A stretch of 10,377 bases of DNA from an uncultured Opitutaceae bacterium (GTDB lineage Bacteria > Verrucomicrobiota > Verrucomicrobiia > Opitutales > Opitutaceae): NCBI GenBank assembly GCA_937902865.1, contig CALFNJ010000076.1, positions 1 through 10,377 of the forward strand, given 5' to 3'. Below, in pieces: positions 1-5,781 of the stretch. Position numbers and translations under genes: made by a program. Below the pieces are notes generated by a model. The model had not been told where the DNA came from and searched no databases. It saw only the letters and a list, made by a program, of their open reading frames with translations. Position 1 is the stretch's first letter. Each line of letters begins with the position of its first letter.

Positions 1-642
1 CGCCATGCTCGTGGCCGCCCAGAGCGCGCCGCGGTCCTCGTCAACGACCAGGCCAAAGACGCCGAAGAGCGCCTCGTCGGGTTCGGTGAAACGGCGCACC
101 TTGCCGTCGGCGGCGCGGACCCACACCGCGCGGAGATGCACGTCGCCGAAGAAAAACTCATTCGTCTTCGCCCGCCAGGCGATGCCTTCGATCAGGCCGG
201 TCATGCCGGGCAGGGAAAACGCGATCTCGTGGTCGCCCACCGGAAAAAGATTCGCCTCGAGCCGCTCGACCACCGCCTTGAAATCCTTCCGGTCGCGCAG
301 CGCGGCGAGATTCTCGTTCTGATCGACGGGTGAATTCGCGCCGAGATCGGCGAGCCGGCCGAGGGTTGCGACCGCCTCGTCGAGCTGGCCGTTGGCGACC
401 TGCGACTCGGCCAGGTTGACGTACAGCCGCGGATAATCCGGCGCCGCGGCGACGGCTGCCTGCATCTTGGCGAGAAACGTCTTTTCATCCTTCGCGGCAT
501 GCGCCGCGAGCGCCTCCCGCACCGACCGGCGCGCCACTGACACCGCGGCCTCGGCCGCGGTCAGGCGCATCATCCCCGCCGAAAAGAGCAGCGTCGCGCC
601 GAGGAGCAGCCGACCAACGAAACGCGTGGGGTGAGAAGACAC
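1..642 (-). CDS. Exported TPR / beta-propeller (SMP-30/NHL-like) protein, 5' part only
   Basis: The first 214 codons are present; the rest lies beyond the left edge. I chose the GTG at 642 because it gives a good signal peptide: a short basic start, a hydrophobic run RLLLGATLLF, and a likely cut after LTAAEA near residue 32. An in-frame stop lies ten codons upstream and the first ATGs (residues 24-25) fall inside the signal. Residues ~35-130 are alpha-helical and TPR-like (PDYPRLYVNLAESQVANGQL, then LDEAVATLGRLADLG). From ~residue 140 a beta-propeller begins: IEGIAWRAKTNEFFFGDVHL matches the blade pattern of SMP-30/gluconolactonase and NHL proteins, followed by VFGLVVDEDRGALWAAT. The role is probably periplasmic or secreted; enzymatic activity cannot be judged because the metal-binding residues lie outside the window. 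No clear Shine-Dalgarno is seen. Confidence 0.8.
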   Translation of the reverse strand, partial: MSSHPTRFVGRLLLGATLLFSAGMMRLTAAEAAVSVARRSVREALAAHAAKDEKTFLAKMQAAVAAAPDYPRLYVNLAESQVANGQLDEAVATLGRLADLGANSPVDQNENLAALRDRKDFKAVVERLEANLFPVGDHEIAFSLPGMTGLIEGIAWRAKTNEFFFGDVHLRAVWVRAADGKVRRFTEPDEALFGVFGLVVDEDRGALWAATSMA

Positions 643-748
643 GGCAGACAGAAAGAATCTGCCCGCAGCCTAAGCGCCAGCCGGATGGAGAAGGAAGAAG
701 TAAGAAGGATGAAGGACGAAATCCGCAGCCGCACCCCGGAGTCGCCCA

Positions 749-783
749 GCCTGACATGTAATCCAATAGGTTACATGTCAGGC
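749..783. repeat. Perfect 13-bp inverted repeat with 9-nt loop
   Basis: GCCTGACATGTAA (749-761) and TTACATGTCAGGC (771-783) are exact reverse complements around the loop TCCAATAGG. The inner 17 bases (758-774, GTAATCCAATAGGTTAC) recur with one mismatch, in inverted orientation, at 9421-9437. This suggests a dispersed palindromic repeat. No T-run follows on either strand, so it is not a classical intrinsic terminator. Confidence 0.85.
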
Positions 784-798
784 CTGAGCGGCTCAGGC
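782..798. repeat. 7-bp hairpin abutting the previous palindrome
   Basis: GCCTGAG (782-788) and CTCAGGC (792-798) flank the loop CGG. The hairpin shares its first two bases with the 749-783 palindrome, so the two structures would compete or stack. Confidence 0.7.
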
Positions 799-822
799 GG
801 TTTTGCCGGGTTCGAAGGGTGG

Positions 823-844
823 GGCGGATTATCCCTAATCCGCC
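823..844. repeat. Perfect 9-bp inverted repeat, TCCC loop
   Basis: GGCGGATTA (823-831) and TAATCCGCC (836-844) are exact reverse complements. The element lies in the gap between the clc stop and the next leftward gene, as one of four hairpins in about 150 bp. Confidence 0.75.
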
Positions 845-870
845 GTGACCGTCATCTGCGTTTTGCGACC

Positions 871-900
871 GACGCGCCGAGGGAGGTTGCTCGGCGCGTC
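871..900 (-). terminator. Strong hairpin just after the clc stop; possible terminator
   Basis: GACGCGCCGAG (871-881) and CTCGGCGCGTC (890-900) form a perfect 11-bp GC-rich stem with an 8-nt loop. It begins 21 bases past the clc stop in the direction of transcription. Position favours a transcript-end or mRNA-stabilising hairpin. No U-tract follows, so intrinsic termination is uncertain. Confidence 0.4.
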
Positions 901-921
901 AGCGACAACGCACCCTGGCTC

Positions 922-2736
922 TCAGGCGTCTTTCGTTCCGAGCAGCGGACCTTTTTGCCGGAGATTCTCCTCCTCGTCCAATTTGACGCGGGCGGCGAGG
1001 ATGTCGGCGCGGCCGAGGTAGCCGACCACGCGCTTGGGATCGGCGGGATCGACGACGGGAAGGCGGCCGATGTCACGCTGCAGCATGCGGGCGACCGCAT
1101 CGTGCAAGGTTTCATCGGGATAGGCCACGATCACGTCCTTGCGCGCGGCTTCGAGCACGGTGGCTTTGCCGGCGGTGTTGGCCTGAATGCTGTCCATGAT
1201 GTCGCCGCGCGTGATGATGCCGGCGAGGTGGCCGGAGTCGTCGAGCACGACGACACCCTGGCGCCGCGAGAGCAGCGGATCGCCGCCAGCGATGCGCGCG
1301 GCGAGCGCGGCGACGGTGACGTTGGCCTGGATGGTCGGCGGCGTGCGGTCCATCACGTCGGCGACGCGGGCGAGGGAGAAGATATCGACGCTGTATTCAC
1401 GGGTGATGTGCTGGCCGCGGCGGGCGAGCTTTTCGGTGAGGATCGAGCGGCGGAGCAGCAGGACGGTCACGGCCAGGCCGGCGACGGTGCCGACGAGCAG
1501 CGCGGGGAGGGTGTTGAGGTCGTGCGTGAGCTCGAGGACGAAGATCATGCCGGTGAGCGGCGAACGCATCGTCCCGCCCATCATCGCGGCCATGCCGACC
1601 ATGGCCCACAGGCCGGGATCGGGCACGCCGAGGCTGGTGCCGAGCAGGGCGCCGAGCGCGCCGCCGATCATGAGCAACGGAGCGAGCACGCCGCCGGACG
1701 TGCCGGAGCCGAGCGCGACGGACCAGACGATGCCCTTGGCGACGACGAGTGTGACCAGGGAGGCACCGAGCAGTTCGCCGGTCATGAGGTGGTGGATCGT
1801 GTCGTAGCCGACGCCCAGCACGCGCGGATCGAAGTAGCCGCCGAGACCGACGACCAGACCGCCGATGGCGGGCCACCACATCCAGTGGATCGGCAGGCGC
1901 GCGAACAAATCCTCACAGGCATAAACCAGCGCGGTGAGCGCGCCGGAGCCGAGGCCGACCACGATGCCAACGACCAGCGCGAAGCCGATCGTCGACGGCG
2001 CGAGTGCGGCGACATGGACCACCACCGGGAAGATCGGCCCTTCGCCGAGCAGCGGCACGCGGAGGAGCGCGGCGATGATCGCGGCGACGGCGACCGGGAT
2101 GAAGCTGCGCGGCTTCCATTCGAAGAGCAGCAGTTCCACCGCGAGCAGGACGGCGGCGATGGGCGTGGCGAACACGGCCGACATGCCGGCGGCGGCGCCC
2201 GCGACGAGGAGCGTCTTGCGCTCCGCGGCGGTGAGATGGAAAAGCTGGGCGAAGAGCGAGCCGAACGCGCCGCCCGTCATGATGATCGGGCCCTCGGCGC
2301 CGAACGGACCGCCGGTGCCGATGGAGATGGCGGAGGAGACGGGCTTGAGGATCGCGACCTTGGGATCGATCAGGCTCCGGCCGAGCAGGATCGCCTCGAG
2401 CGCCTCGGGGATGCCGTGGCCGCGGATCTTCTCGGAGCCGTAGCGGGCCATGAGCCCGATGATGAGCGAGCCGACCGCGGGCACGAGGATCACCCACAGG
2501 CCGAGGTGATTGGTTTCGGGCGTCACCGGCGCGGACGAGAGCCGGAGGAAGAACGCGGCGTTGGTGATGATGGCGATCAGCCAGATCAGGAATTTCGCCA
2601 CCACCGCGCCGATCGCGCCGATCGGCAGCGCCAGGAGGCTGAGCAGCAGGACGCGGCGGTCCGTGCTGAAATCGGCCAGCGCGGCGGCCGCGGGCGAGGA
2701 GACTGGGTGAGAACCGTGTTCGGACGAGGAGGACAT
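922..2736 (-). CDS. ClC-family chloride channel/transporter with C-terminal CBS pair
   Basis: This is a 604-residue inner-membrane ClC protein moving chloride or a related anion. Membrane helices fill residues ~28-430. Family signatures are GHGIP (106-110, the GSGIP region that binds the central anion), GAEGP (146-150, with the gating glutamate at 148) and GTSGGVLAP (345-353, the GxFxP region). Two CBS domains follow (~456-515 and ~530-585), typically a site for adenine-nucleotide sensing. The start at 2736 leaves a short Ser-rich N-terminus before the first helix. A longer in-frame ATG at 2778 would place coding inside the operator-like dyad, so I reject it. There is no Shine-Dalgarno. Two oddities: Ala replaces the usual Arg/Lys before the gating Glu, and the AVELLL segment has Leu where EcClC has its inner proton glutamate (Glu203). 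That hints at channel or uncoupled behaviour. The gene is divergent from marR. Confidence 0.93.
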   Translation of the reverse strand: MSSSSEHGSHPVSSPAAAALADFSTDRRVLLLSLLALPIGAIGAVVAKFLIWLIAIITNAAFFLRLSSAPVTPETNHLGLWVILVPAVGSLIIGLMARYGSEKIRGHGIPEALEAILLGRSLIDPKVAILKPVSSAISIGTGGPFGAEGPIIMTGGAFGSLFAQLFHLTAAERKTLLVAGAAAGMSAVFATPIAAVLLAVELLLFEWKPRSFIPVAVAAIIAALLRVPLLGEGPIFPVVVHVAALAPSTIGFALVVGIVVGLGSGALTALVYACEDLFARLPIHWMWWPAIGGLVVGLGGYFDPRVLGVGYDTIHHLMTGELLGASLVTLVVAKGIVWSVALGSGTSGGVLAPLLMIGGALGALLGTSLGVPDPGLWAMVGMAAMMGGTMRSPLTGMIFVLELTHDLNTLPALLVGTVAGLAVTVLLLRRSILTEKLARRGQHITREYSVDIFSLARVADVMDRTPPTIQANVTVAALAARIAGGDPLLSRRQGVVVLDDSGHLAGIITRGDIMDSIQANTAGKATVLEAARKDVIVAYPDETLHDAVARMLQRDIGRLPVVDPADPKRVVGYLGRADILAARVKLDEEENLRQKGPLLGTKDA

Positions 2737-2760
2737 GGGAAAAGGGACGACAGTGAACAA

Positions 2761-2793
2761 TATCGCAGTACGATACAATTCAAATGGAATTGT
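2761..2793. promoter_or_regulatory. Tandem dyads between clc and marR: probable MarR operator
   Basis: ACAATTC (2775-2781) and GAATTGT (2787-2793) form a perfect 7-bp dyad with a 5-bp spacer. Next to it, TATCG (2761-2765) and CGATA (2771-2775) form a second dyad. The region is AT-rich against a GC-rich background. It lies 38 bp before the marR start and 38 bp before the clc start. MarR dimers commonly bind such dyads next to their own gene, and OhrR-type sites have the related TACAATT/AATTGTA form. Only weak promoter-like hexamers are visible: TACAAT at 2774-2779 on +, and TTGAAT with TATTGT on -. Confidence 0.6.
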
Positions 2794-2831
2794 CTGTCGC
2801 TGGCGAATCCCTTCGCTGGAATCACCCCCGC

Positions 2832-3260
2832 ATGACTGCGCTGCCCACCCGCCTCGCCAAGTCCCAGTACGAGCTGCTGGCGGCGCTGCGCTACGCCTTG
2901 CGGCGGTTCCAGCGCTTCAGCGAGGAAGCGGCGCGCGATGCCGGCCTGACTCCGCAGCAGCATCAGACCCTGTTGGCGATCAAGGGCTTCCCGGACCGGG
3001 ACTATGTCTCGATCGGGGAGATCGCCGCGCGGCTGCACCTGCGCCATCACAGCGCGGTGGGGCTCGTGGACCGCCTGGCCCGGCGCAAACTCGTGCGGCG
3101 CACGCCGTCGGCGACCGACCGGCGGCGGCAGGAAGTCCGCCTGACCGTGGGCGGCGAACGCGTGCTCGGCCGCCTTTCGCAGGCGCATGTGCGCGAATTG
3201 CGCGAGCTCAGCCCGGAGCTGCGGCACCTGCTGGAGTCGATCGCGCCGCGATCGAAGTAA
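2832..3260 (+). CDS. MarR-family winged-helix transcriptional regulator
   Basis: The protein is 142 residues, normal for the family. An N-terminal dimerisation helix (about residues 5-35, YELLAALRYALRRFQRFSEE) precedes LTPQQHQTLLAIKGF. The helix-turn-helix follows at ~61-88 (VSIGEIAARLHLRHHSAVGL), then VDRLARRKLVRR and the wing with the family signature SATDRRRQEVRLT. A C-terminal helix completes the dimer interface. I chose ATG 2832 because the upstream in-frame ATG at 2784 lies inside the operator-like dyad and adds residues unlike MarR proteins. The gene is divergent from clc across 95 bp with two dyads, so autorepression and control of clc are likely. The ligand is unknown; phenolic or oxidant sensing is usual in the family but nothing here proves it. 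Confidence 0.9.
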   Translation: MTALPTRLAKSQYELLAALRYALRRFQRFSEEAARDAGLTPQQHQTLLAIKGFPDRDYVSIGEIAARLHLRHHSAVGLVDRLARRKLVRRTPSATDRRRQEVRLTVGGERVLGRLSQAHVRELRELSPELRHLLESIAPRSK

Positions 3261-3272
3261 CAGGGCTCAGGG

Positions 3273-3286
3273 AACAAGTAACAAGT
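3273..3286 (+). repeat. Tandem 7-mer AACAAGT x2 after marR
   Basis: AACAAGT occurs twice head to tail (3273-3279, 3280-3286), shortly after two CAGGG motifs and the marR stop. It is short and of unknown meaning. The rest of 3261-3380 shows no gene. Confidence 0.4.
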
Positions 3287-3382
3287 GCCAGGGGGAAGGG
3301 CGGTTTCCCGAGGGCAGTTTGCGGGGAGCCTGCGGAAACCACCGCATCTCTCACCTGAGAAAGGTTCGCATTCCTGAGCGAG

Positions 3383-3466
3383 GTGGACCGCGACCTCCGG
3401 GCGCGGTTGGCCCGCTTTGGTCGCGCGCTCGCGCCAGCCACGGTCGCCCGGAGGTCGACGGCCAGC
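3383..3466 (-). repeat. Dispersed dyad repeat, copy A (inverted relative to copy B)
   Basis: CGACCTCCGGGCG (3391-3403) and CGCCCGGAGGTCG (3445-3457) are perfect 13-bp inverted arms. Inside them GGTTGGC (3405-3411) can pair imperfectly with GCCAGCC (3433-3439). The reverse complement of the whole block aligns with 3902-3992, both across the arms and in the flanks (TGGCCGTCGAC outside one arm, TCGCGG outside the other). It begins downstream of the stop codon of the small gene at 3481-3759. Confidence 0.7.
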
Positions 3467-3480
3467 GGGATCATTGGAAA

Positions 3481-3759
3481 TTAGAAACCCCGAGGGCGGG
3501 ACTCTGCGGCCTTCTTTGGTTTCCTGCGGTCGGGCTTCTTCGGGGCATCCTTGGAGAGGAGCTCGATCGCGGCCTGCTGGGCGGCGATCTTGTCGGGGCC
3601 CTCCGGCAGCAGCTCGGCGGCCTCGAGCTGCTTCTTGCAGGCGATCATCGCGCGATCGAAGTCCTCCTTGCGCCGATCCGGATTTTTCCGCCGCTCGATC
3701 GCCAGACGAAGTTTGCTGAGCGACGTGGCGACCTGGCCGGGCGGGGTGACTTCTTTCAT
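3481..3759 (-). CDS. Small lysine/arginine-rich hypothetical protein
   Basis: The protein has 92 residues and no family I recognise. It begins MKEVTPPGQVATSLSKLRLA, continues as an amphipathic charged helical region (about residues 15-70, with ERRKNPDRRKEDFDRAM and DKIAAQQAAIELLSKDAPKK) and ends in a basic tail, PDRRKPKKAAESRPRGF. There is no signal peptide or membrane segment, so it is probably cytosolic; the basic tail could bind nucleic acid. Helical periodicity and codon use make it more convincing than the overlapping rightward frames. No Shine-Dalgarno is seen. It stands alone, between two inverted copies of a ~90 bp repeat. Confidence 0.65.
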   Translation of the reverse strand: MKEVTPPGQVATSLSKLRLAIERRKNPDRRKEDFDRAMIACKKQLEAAELLPEGPDKIAAQQAAIELLSKDAPKKPDRRKPKKAAESRPRGF

Positions 3760-3901
3760 CCGGCCAAATTACGCCGACCGGCAGAGTGGGGAAGAACGAA
3801 TTCCGAGGGAGAAACGGAAAAATTCCAGCCAGAGATCCGGTCGGGCAGAGAGCGGGGCGGGTCGCTTCCTTCTCAATTTTTCCGGCTCCAGCGATCAGCG
3901 G

Positions 3902-3992
3902 GTGGCCGTCGACTTCCGGGCGGCGGCGGTTGGCTTCGAGCACGGACCCACAGCGGACAACCCCGCGCCCGGAGGTCGCGGGCCAACGTCGC
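3902..3992 (+). repeat. Dispersed dyad repeat, copy B
   Basis: CGACTTCCGGGCG (3910-3922) pairs with CGCCCGGAGGTCG (3966-3978), with one G:T position in 13. GGTTGGC (3928-3934) and the flanks GTGGCCGTCGAC and GGTCGCGGGCCAACG match the reverse complement of copy A at 3383-3466. The middle of the two copies has diverged. This copy fills part of the 493-bp gap 3760-4252, which holds no convincing gene. Confidence 0.7.
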
Positions 3993-4023
3993 TCGCGAGT
4001 TCGGCGGCGGAGAGGCCGCCTGA

Positions 4024-4147
4024 CGTGTCCTAATTTGCCCGAATGAGTGAATCGTTCTCTTTCTTCTTTCTCATTCTCTTTCTCCTTCGGGAGCGATCGA
4101 GAAAGAGAACGAGAAAGATGATCAATCATCGCCCAAATTAGGACACG
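4024..4147. repeat. MITE-like element with 14-bp terminal inverted repeats
   Basis: CGTGTCCTAATTTG (4024-4037) and CAAATTAGGACACG (4134-4147) are perfect inverted ends. Inside, the pyrimidine tract CTTTCTCATTCTCTTTCTC (4066-4084) pairs at 18 of 19 positions with GAGAAAGAGAACGAGAAAG (4099-4117). The odd position is a wobble pair only in an RNA read from the - strand. GATGATCAATCATC (4117-4130) is a further small dyad. If the ends are taken as the inner 13 bp, GAC flanks both sides (4022-4024, 4147-4149), compatible with a 3-bp target duplication. There is no open reading frame inside. The form fits a non-autonomous mobile element or a large hairpin repeat. Confidence 0.75.
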
Positions 4148-4210
4148 ACCAAGGCCGCCCCGGAAAATTCCCCGGACGCAGGCACGGGAACAGGCCGCAG
4201 CGGCGGGGAG

Positions 4211-4216
4211 AGGAGG
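4211..4216 (+). promoter_or_regulatory. Strong Shine-Dalgarno AGGAGG upstream of the small membrane protein
   Basis: AGGAGG sits 5 bases before an ATG at 4222 that opens a different frame from the membrane protein. The membrane protein's own ATG at 4253 has only GAGAGG (4243-4248), four bases away. Shine-Dalgarno motifs are rare elsewhere in this window, so this one stands out. It may load ribosomes for the 4253 start. Confidence 0.45.
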
Positions 4217-4252
4217 AACTGATGGAGGAAGCGCGGGACCACGAGAGGCACC

Positions 4253-4408
4253 ATGAGCCCCTTACTCCTCATCATTATTCTGCTGATTCTTTTTGGCGGC
4301 GGCGGCTTTTACTGGGGCGGCCCGGTTTACGGTGGCAGCGCGATCGGGCTGATCCTGCTCATCTGCATCATCATGCTCCTGATGGGCGCGTTTGGCTCGC
4401 GGAAATAG
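4253..4408 (+). CDS. DUF3309-like 51-residue two-helix membrane protein
   Basis: This very small protein begins MSPLLLIIILLILFGGGGFY, with a first hydrophobic helix at ~3-15. A glycine-rich turn with aromatics follows (GGGGFYWGGPVYGGSA), then a second helix at ~31-46 and the basic end GSRK. Length and layout (helix, Gly/aromatic loop, helix) match the DUF3309 family of uncharacterised bacterial membrane mini-proteins; I recall no assigned function for it. The start ATG has GAGAGG just upstream, and a stronger AGGAGG lies 37-42 bases upstream. It is monocistronic, following the MITE-like element by ~100 bp, and was missed by size-filtered calling. Confidence 0.85.
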   Translation: MSPLLLIIILLILFGGGGFYWGGPVYGGSAIGLILLICIIMLLMGAFGSRK

Positions 4409-4423
4409 CGGCGAACCAGACGC

Positions 4424-4486
4424 AACGTCCAACGCTCAACGTTGAACGTTCAAGTGGCCGGAAGATTCATCGTTCTACGTTGAACG
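4424..4486. repeat. Overlapping palindromes and direct repeats of ACGTTGAACG
   Basis: TCAACGTTGA (4436-4445) and TTGAACGTTCAA (4442-4453) are overlapping perfect palindromes. ACGTTGAACG appears at 4439-4448 and again at 4477-4486, with related AACGTCCAACGC before them. A related ACGTTGAA lies at 10331-10338. It looks like a dispersed short repeat downstream of the small membrane gene. Confidence 0.6.
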
Positions 4487-4554
4487 GGGCCTGCTGTGAA
4501 GAGAGGCCTGGGTCCGGCCGAACCTTCTTCATTCTTCCTTTTTAATTCTTAATT

Positions 4555-5391
4555 TCAGGCGAACGGCGGCGCGCTGTGCTTCATGGCGAAGTAGGCGCTG
4601 AGCACGTTGTCGAGGCCGGGACCGGCGAGCGGCTTGGTGAGATGGAGGATGAAGCCGGCGGCCTTGCTGCGGGTCACGTCCTCGCGGCTGCCGAGCGCGG
4701 ACATCGCGATGCCGACGAGGCCGTGTTTTTCACGCAGAGCGGACATGAGCTCGTAGCCGGACTGGTCGGGCAGGCCGATGTCGGAAATGACCAGGTCCAC
4801 GCGGTGGTCGTCGGCTCGCTGCAGCGCTTCGGCGACCGTGGAGGCTTCGACGACCTGATAGGACAGGCGCGTCAGATAGGCGCGCAATGCGGTTCGGCTC
4901 GGGGCGTGGTCCTCGACGACCAGGATGACCGAGCCCCGCGGGCCGTTCGCGCGGGTCGCCGCAAACGGCAGCAGTCCGGCCCCATCCGGGCGGCGCGGCA
5001 GCGTAGGCATGGCGGGATGCTGCTGCCAGAGCCAGGCAAAGACGCTTTCGCTCGTGACGACGCCGAGGAAACGGTTGTCGACGGATTCGACCACCGCCTC
5101 GCTGACGTCGTGCTCGATGAGCAGGCGCGCGATATTCTCGGCGGTTTCGTTTTCGCTGAAGACGAGCGGCAGGACGGGCGAAATCAAGTCCGCCAGGATC
5201 CGGTTGCCGGCGCTCTGGCGGGCCGCGACCTCCTCGAGTCCGATCAGGCCGAGGAAACAATCGGTGCCGCGCTCGAGCACCACGGCGAGCTGCGCCCGGT
5301 GTTCGGCGAGGCGCGGGACCAGCAGCTTGAGATGCTCCTCCCCGTAGCCGACGGCGACGCGCTTGCTGAGGAGATCCCGGGCAAAGGCCAT
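4555..5391 (-). CDS. CBS-pair/receiver fusion: single-output-less response regulator
   Basis: This is a 278-residue cytosolic protein. Residues ~1-125 form a CBS domain pair (VLERGTDCFLGLIGLEEVAA; DLISPVLPLVFSENETAENI; VESVDNRFLGVVTSESVF), usually a site for adenine nucleotides. After a Pro/Gly-rich linker (~126-152), residues ~154-268 form a CheY-like receiver. It has the acidic pair E160-D161, phosphoacceptor D204 in LVISDIGLPDQSGYEL, S231 in place of the conserved Thr/Ser, and K253 in LTKPL. No DNA-binding or enzymatic output domain is present, so it would act by protein contact or as a phosphate sink. It lies 18 bp after an unknown gene in the same direction, so the two are probably cotranscribed. 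Its histidine kinase is not shown; the hybrid kinase at 7191-9248 is a nearby but unproven candidate. Confidence 0.9.
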   Translation of the reverse strand: MAFARDLLSKRVAVGYGEEHLKLLVPRLAEHRAQLAVVLERGTDCFLGLIGLEEVAARQSAGNRILADLISPVLPLVFSENETAENIARLLIEHDVSEAVVESVDNRFLGVVTSESVFAWLWQQHPAMPTLPRRPDGAGLLPFAATRANGPRGSVILVVEDHAPSRTALRAYLTRLSYQVVEASTVAEALQRADDHRVDLVISDIGLPDQSGYELMSALREKHGLVGIAMSALGSREDVTRSKAAGFILHLTKPLAGPGLDNVLSAYFAMKHSAPPFA

Positions 5392-5409
5392 CGCGGGTGC
5401 CGCCGGCGG

Positions 5410-5781
5410 TTAAATGACGCTTTCGATCACGAGCTCGATGTCGATGTCCAGCAGCAGCAGCTCCGTCTCGGCCATGACGGGCTTGATCCGCTTGAGCACG
5501 AAGGCGAGCAGCCGCTCGCGGCCGAGCTTCCGGAGGACGGCGCTGCGGACGATTACCTCCTGGATGATCTCGTCCTTGAGCACGATGCGGTCGAATTTCT
5601 CGTTGGTCATGAGGCGCAGCGTGCGCGTCATGGCCTCGCCGCCGATGGCGGCGTCGACGCCGATCAGCAGGCCGTCCTTGATCGGCGGAATATCGAGCGC
5701 GCGCAGGCGGACCCGGATGATTTTCTCATCGGTGTTTCCGATCGGTTGGAAGGGAGCGGCCTTCATTTTTTTGAGCGGCAT
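5410..5781 (-). CDS. Hypothetical protein, first gene of the CBS-REC operon
   Basis: The 123-residue protein belongs to no family I recognise. It starts MPLKKMKAAPFQPIGNTDEK, followed by alternating hydrophobic and charged segments (IIRVRLRALDIPPIKDGLLI; RTLRLMTNEKFDRIVLKDEI; RSAVLRKLGRERLLAFVLKR). It ends with an acidic hydrophobic stretch, ETELLLLDIDIELVIESVI. There is no signal peptide or true membrane helix. The frame stays open upstream to beyond 6204, but that extension has codons poor in G/C third bases and runs through repeats. I therefore prefer ATG 5781; ATG 5766 and ATG 5898 are alternatives. None has a good Shine-Dalgarno. The tight spacing to the CBS-REC gene suggests a joint role. 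Confidence 0.7.
   Translation of the reverse strand: MPLKKMKAAPFQPIGNTDEKIIRVRLRALDIPPIKDGLLIGVDAAIGGEAMTRTLRLMTNEKFDRIVLKDEIIQEVIVRSAVLRKLGRERLLAFVLKRIKPVMAETELLLLDIDIELVIESVI

Noticed and set aside
631..2835. 734-codon rightward open frame opposite the ClC gene
   Set aside because: Its product is an Asp/Glu/His/Arg-rich string without domains. The other strand encodes a clear ClC-CBS protein, so this is a high-GC antisense shadow.
4222..4545. 107-codon rightward frame with a strong Shine-Dalgarno
   Set aside because: It overlaps the DUF3309-like gene out of frame and its tail is translated from the ACGTTGAACG repeats. I kept only the ribosome-site anomaly as a finding.
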